DNA of 64,000 bases from Streptomyces hiroshimensis (GTDB lineage Bacteria > Actinomycetota > Actinomycetes > Streptomycetales > Streptomycetaceae): positions 518,174 to 582,173 of the forward strand of contig NZ_BMUT01000003.1 in the NCBI RefSeq assembly GCF_014650335.1. The letters are read 5' to 3'. Below, in pieces: positions 61,179 through 64,000 of the stretch. A program made the translations under genes and the position numbers. The notes beneath the pieces are model-generated. The model made no database searches. It was not told the DNA's origin and saw only the letters and a program-made list of their open reading frames with translations. Within the stretch, counting starts at the first letter, position 1. Every line of letters starts with the position of its first letter.

Positions 61179-62363
61179 TCAGGCAGCGGTGAAGTCTCTG
61201 ACTTTGAAGCCGCCCCCGTCGCCTTGGGCAGCCTCGTCCTTCGCCTTGTTGTAGACCTCGGCCAGTACCGCGGGCACACCGGCGTAGTTCATCGCCCGCT
61301 GGACCCGCTGATGCAGCGCTTCCCAGTCGATGTCACGGTCGTTGACCTGTTCGACGCCCGCGAGCCTCTTGAGTTTCTCGCGGGCGTCCTTGGTGGCCTT
61401 CCGGTGCGTCTCGCCACTCTCCAGGAAGGCGTCGTTGACCAGCTTCTCCAGGCGTTCGATGTGCCGGAGCTGCTCCGGTTCGTCCCTCATCTTTCCTTTT
61501 TTGTTCAGAGGCAGGACCAGGCCGCCCGCACGATTACTTGCAGGCCGGTATTCGGGGAAGTCCTCGAAGTCGGGCATGCTCAGTTTCGCCAGAAGATCGC
61601 TGACCGGGCGCACCTCTCCGTATCCCGGGTGGTTCTTCAGCTGTACTGCCAGGCCGTCCGGAACATAGGTGACGAGGGAGTTCGGCACGGCCGAGCGGGT
61701 GACCTCCTTCATCCAACCGCCTCTGACCTCGTACTGGTCCGTGTCCTTCGCCTTGTCGGTGCTCTGATTCGTATTGCGCGCGTCGGCTGTCGCCCCGATC
61801 TGCTGCTCGCTGACCGCGTTTTCGGTCACCTGACGGTAGGTCTCGATCGGGATGAGGAACGTCCGCACCATGGATGTGTCGGCCGGGTCGGAGGGCGCGT
61901 TTCCTCCCGATGCCTTGCGGTTCTTCTGATCCTGGTAGGTGCGCATGTAGTGCATGGCCCGCCAGGGCCGCCCCATGTTCAGCCAGGCGGAATCCTGCTG
62001 GTTGATGAAGTCGATGGAGCCGTCGGCGCGCTGCTGCACGTCCTTGTGCCTGCCGCCCGTCACGGGGGCGAAGACCGTCTGGTAGACGCGGACGTACAGC
62101 TTTCCGCCACGCTCCTCGGTGTCGATGTCGCCGCGATTGGTCAACGACGTCCTGTCACCGGCCTTGGCGATGTAGCTGGGTTCTTGATGAATGACCCGGT
62201 GCAGCTGCGCGACGGCCGCGTTCCCTGCGGTGTGCTGGAGGGACAGGATCCTGTCGGCGGGCCGGGTGCCCCGCCCGATCGCGGGAGCCGCGGGAGCCGC
62301 GGGGATCGGAGCAGGTCGAGCGGCTCGTGCTGCGGCGTTCTCGCCACGATCTTTCGCGGGCAT
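61179..62363 (-). CDS. Putative eCIS cargo/effector protein
   Basis: 394 residues from ATG 62363, selected because agagg lies ten bases upstream. The N-terminus is disordered and Ala/Pro-rich, followed by LSLQHTAGNAAVAQL (40-54). This 'LQxxAGNxAV' box is typical of proteins encoded in actinobacterial contractile injection system loci. The remaining 340 residues contain no named toxin fold. SMVRTFLIPIETYRQVTENA and STDKAKDTDQYEV have some flavour of ADP-ribosyltransferase-like toxins, but I cannot assign the catalytic residues. It is divergent from the sheath gene. Cargo or internal lumen component is the inferred role. Confidence 0.75.
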   Translation of the reverse strand: MPAKDRGENAAARAARPAPIPAAPAAPAIGRGTRPADRILSLQHTAGNAAVAQLHRVIHQEPSYIAKAGDRTSLTNRGDIDTEERGGKLYVRVYQTVFAPVTGGRHKDVQQRADGSIDFINQQDSAWLNMGRPWRAMHYMRTYQDQKNRKASGGNAPSDPADTSMVRTFLIPIETYRQVTENAVSEQQIGATADARNTNQSTDKAKDTDQYEVRGGWMKEVTRSAVPNSLVTYVPDGLAVQLKNHPGYGEVRPVSDLLAKLSMPDFEDFPEYRPASNRAGGLVLPLNKKGKMRDEPEQLRHIERLEKLVNDAFLESGETHRKATKDAREKLKRLAGVEQVNDRDIDWEALHQRVQRAMNYAGVPAVLAEVYNKAKDEAAQGDGGGFKVRDFTAA

Positions 62364-62729
62364 GTGGGACCTCTTCGCCATAGGAGGGACCGGCTGCCTC
62401 TTGCATACACGCCGCACGAAAGGACGGGCCAGAGCGCCGAACGCCGAACGTCGGCCTCAGACGTGGGGTTACTCGGTGTGCGACCGCAACATCCGGGTAC
62501 GGGGGATGACCTGTGAACCTTCAACCGGTTCGGTCCTGTCGGCCGCCCCTTCGAGTGAAGGCCGAGTGACGAGCCGCTGACGGGACGGGACGCGGCGTAG
62601 CCGGGATCATCAAGTGGATGAGGGGCATCCGTACATCATCCGACTTAGCTTCACTCGTTCGCGTGCGCGTACGCGTGGGCAATGGTTCGCTGATGGCGCG
62701 CATTTCCCGATGAGAGGGGCAAACAGCGC
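62364..62729. promoter_or_regulatory. Divergent promoter region of the eCIS locus
   Basis: 366 bases between the cargo gene and the sheath gene, with no credible gene. It contains the palindrome cgcgtacgcg (62666-62675) within a run of alternating cg/gt, and the sheath ribosome-binding site gagagggg. No clear -10/-35. Confidence 0.5.
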
Positions 62730-64000
62730 ATGTCTACAGGACCGTTAGCGCCCGGAGTGTTCGTCAAGGAACTACCCAGTGGAGTCAGGACGATCACCGG
62801 CGCGGGGACGTCCACCCCCGCCTTCCTCGGGTACGCCGTCCGGGGACCCGGTGATCAGACGGCTTCCCCGCCGACCCTCGTCAGAAGCTGGCCCGAGTTC
62901 GTCGACCTCTTCCACTTCCGCTCGCCGCTCCCGGCGAAATCGGTCGAGGAGGAGCTGACGAGGCTGGGCAAGGCCATCGGCGACATCGAGGGGACGCTCC
63001 AGCCCCTTGAGGAGAGTCTCCGGGCGGCGGCAACCGCCGAGGCCCCGGGGCCGGCCATCCCCGTCGAGGCGTTCGACAAGCTCGTCGAGATCCGTACCGC
63101 CCAGTGGCACGGTCAGCCGGTCGATCCGGATGCCGAAGAGGAAGCCGAAGCCACCGCGAAGACCGTCGCCGAAGCCTGCTCCGAGCTGTACGAGAAGTGG
63201 GACTCGACCGGGGCCCAGTTGCTGCCGCTCTGCGTGCGCCAAGCCGAGCTGACCGTCATCAAGGGATACTTCGACAAAGCGAAGACCTATCACCTCGCCG
63301 AAGCGGTCTACGGATTCTTCGCCAACGGCGGGACGTCCTGCTACGTACTCCGGCTCGACCCCGCCCAGGGACTCGCCGCGGAAGTCGACGGCCTCCCCGA
63401 CAAGCGCACCGGTCTGGCCGGGCTGAAGACCGTCCCGGAAGTGACCATGGTCGCCGTCCCGGACCTCTGGTCCAAGACAGCCGAGGCCGACACGGTCCCG
63501 GCCGTCATCAGCAACGTCGTGGGCCACTGCGTGACCATGCGCAACCGGCTCGCCCTGCTGGAACCGCCGCCCGGCACGCCGCCCGGAGACGTTCCCGGCT
63601 TCCTCACGAATCTGGCGCCGCAGGAAACGTCCGACGCCGAGTTCACCACGCTCTACTACCCGTGGGTTAACGTCCCCGGCGTCGACGGATCCCCCCGCAC
63701 CGTCCCGCCCTCCGGGCACATCGCCGGCGTCTGGGCCCGCACCGACGCCGAACGCGGCGTCTTCAAAGCCCCCGCCAACCAGAACCTCCGCGGCGTACTG
63801 ACGCTGCCCACGCTCCTGACCGAGGCCCGCCACGGCGAGCTCAATGAGAAGGGCGTGAACTGTCTGCGGGTCTTTCCCGATCGTGGCCTGCTGGTCTGGG
63901 GTGCGCGTACCCGCTCCAGCAGCCGCGACTGGAAGTACCTCAACGTCCGACGCCTCGTCAGCTACCTCTCCGACTCCATCCGCCAATCCACCACCTGGGC
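62730..64000 (+). CDS. Contractile injection system tail sheath protein (partial at window end)
   Basis: The ATG at 62730 opens a frame that is still running at the window end (at least 423 residues). PLAPGVFVKELPSGVRTITG and TSTPAFLGYAVRGPG are the phage/eCIS sheath N-terminus; YHLAEAVYGFFANGGTSCYV, RTGLAGLKTVPEVTMVAVPD, PSGHIAGVWARTDAERGVFK, APANQNLRGV and GLLVWGARTRSS are core sheath blocks. Between the N-terminus and the AVYGFF block there is a helical insertion of about 110 residues (roughly 70-180, Glu/Ala-rich). First gene of an eCIS structural operon that continues beyond the window. Confidence 0.93.
   Translation, partial: MSTGPLAPGVFVKELPSGVRTITGAGTSTPAFLGYAVRGPGDQTASPPTLVRSWPEFVDLFHFRSPLPAKSVEEELTRLGKAIGDIEGTLQPLEESLRAAATAEAPGPAIPVEAFDKLVEIRTAQWHGQPVDPDAEEEAEATAKTVAEACSELYEKWDSTGAQLLPLCVRQAELTVIKGYFDKAKTYHLAEAVYGFFANGGTSCYVLRLDPAQGLAAEVDGLPDKRTGLAGLKTVPEVTMVAVPDLWSKTAEADTVPAVISNVVGHCVTMRNRLALLEPPPGTPPGDVPGFLTNLAPQETSDAEFTTLYYPWVNVPGVDGSPRTVPPSGHIAGVWARTDAERGVFKAPANQNLRGVLTLPTLLTEARHGELNEKGVNCLRVFPDRGLLVWGARTRSSSRDWKYLNVRRLVSYLSDSIRQSTTW

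Overview
The window is high-GC actinobacterial chromosome, almost certainly Streptomyces. The evidence is GC-rich codon use, dense 4-bp ATGA/GTGA gene overlaps, GTG starts, AfsR-like NB-ARC/TPR proteins, ANTAR-PP2C and ECF regulators, an SCO0854-type RING protein, and the start of a contractile injection system (eCIS) locus. No rRNA, tRNA or CRISPR array was seen.

Region 1 (1-2860) is a translationally coupled operon: two APH-fold small-molecule kinases flank a histidine phosphatase, and a sugar-nucleotide epimerase follows that breaks off just before its catalytic Tyr-Lys. Region 2 (about 2.9-17 kb) is an accessory island full of broken genes (RelE-like toxin, serine hydrolase, integrase-associated proteins, DUF3800, TPR, macrodomain). 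Among them are intact defence-like genes: a two-gene NLR/membrane-protein pair sharing a 15-residue motif, a membrane-anchored Mrr-type nuclease, an HNH-like protein and a DUF4231/SLATT-like membrane protein. Its right end carries GTCAGC repeats and a 26-bp direct repeat.

Region 3 (17-43.2 kb) is ordinary chromosome: a D-3-hydroxybutyrate module (MFS carrier, PucR-type regulator, dehydrogenase), NAD synthetase, GPP34 protein, a TetR/darcynin/membrane protein/multicopper oxidase module, a secreted ricin-type lectin, an amidase, LysR regulators, an ANTAR-GAF-PAS-PP2C phosphatase, a RING/TerD-like protein, P450 with TetR, ECF sigma factor, SRPBCC, VOC and RDD proteins.

Region 4 (43.2-46.7 kb) holds the most striking candidate system. 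A 29-residue Cys-Cys peptide with its own ribosome-binding site is followed by a perfect 15-bp hairpin, a PaaK-like adenylate-forming enzyme, and (ATGA-coupled) a predicted nine-helix membrane protein. That protein has Tyr-Asp in helix 6, Gly-Met-Gly-Asp in helix 7 and Pro-Ala in helix 9, the layout of presenilin/signal-peptide-peptidase intramembrane aspartyl proteases. Together they look like a peptide maturation or signalling cassette.

Region 5 (46.7-64 kb) has a CorA-type transporter, a frameshifted helix-hairpin-helix gene, a large unknown TPR membrane protein, an esterase pseudogene, hydrolases and regulators, an MMPL exporter and a two-component system. It ends with a divergent eCIS pair: a probable cargo protein and a tail sheath gene that runs off the window.
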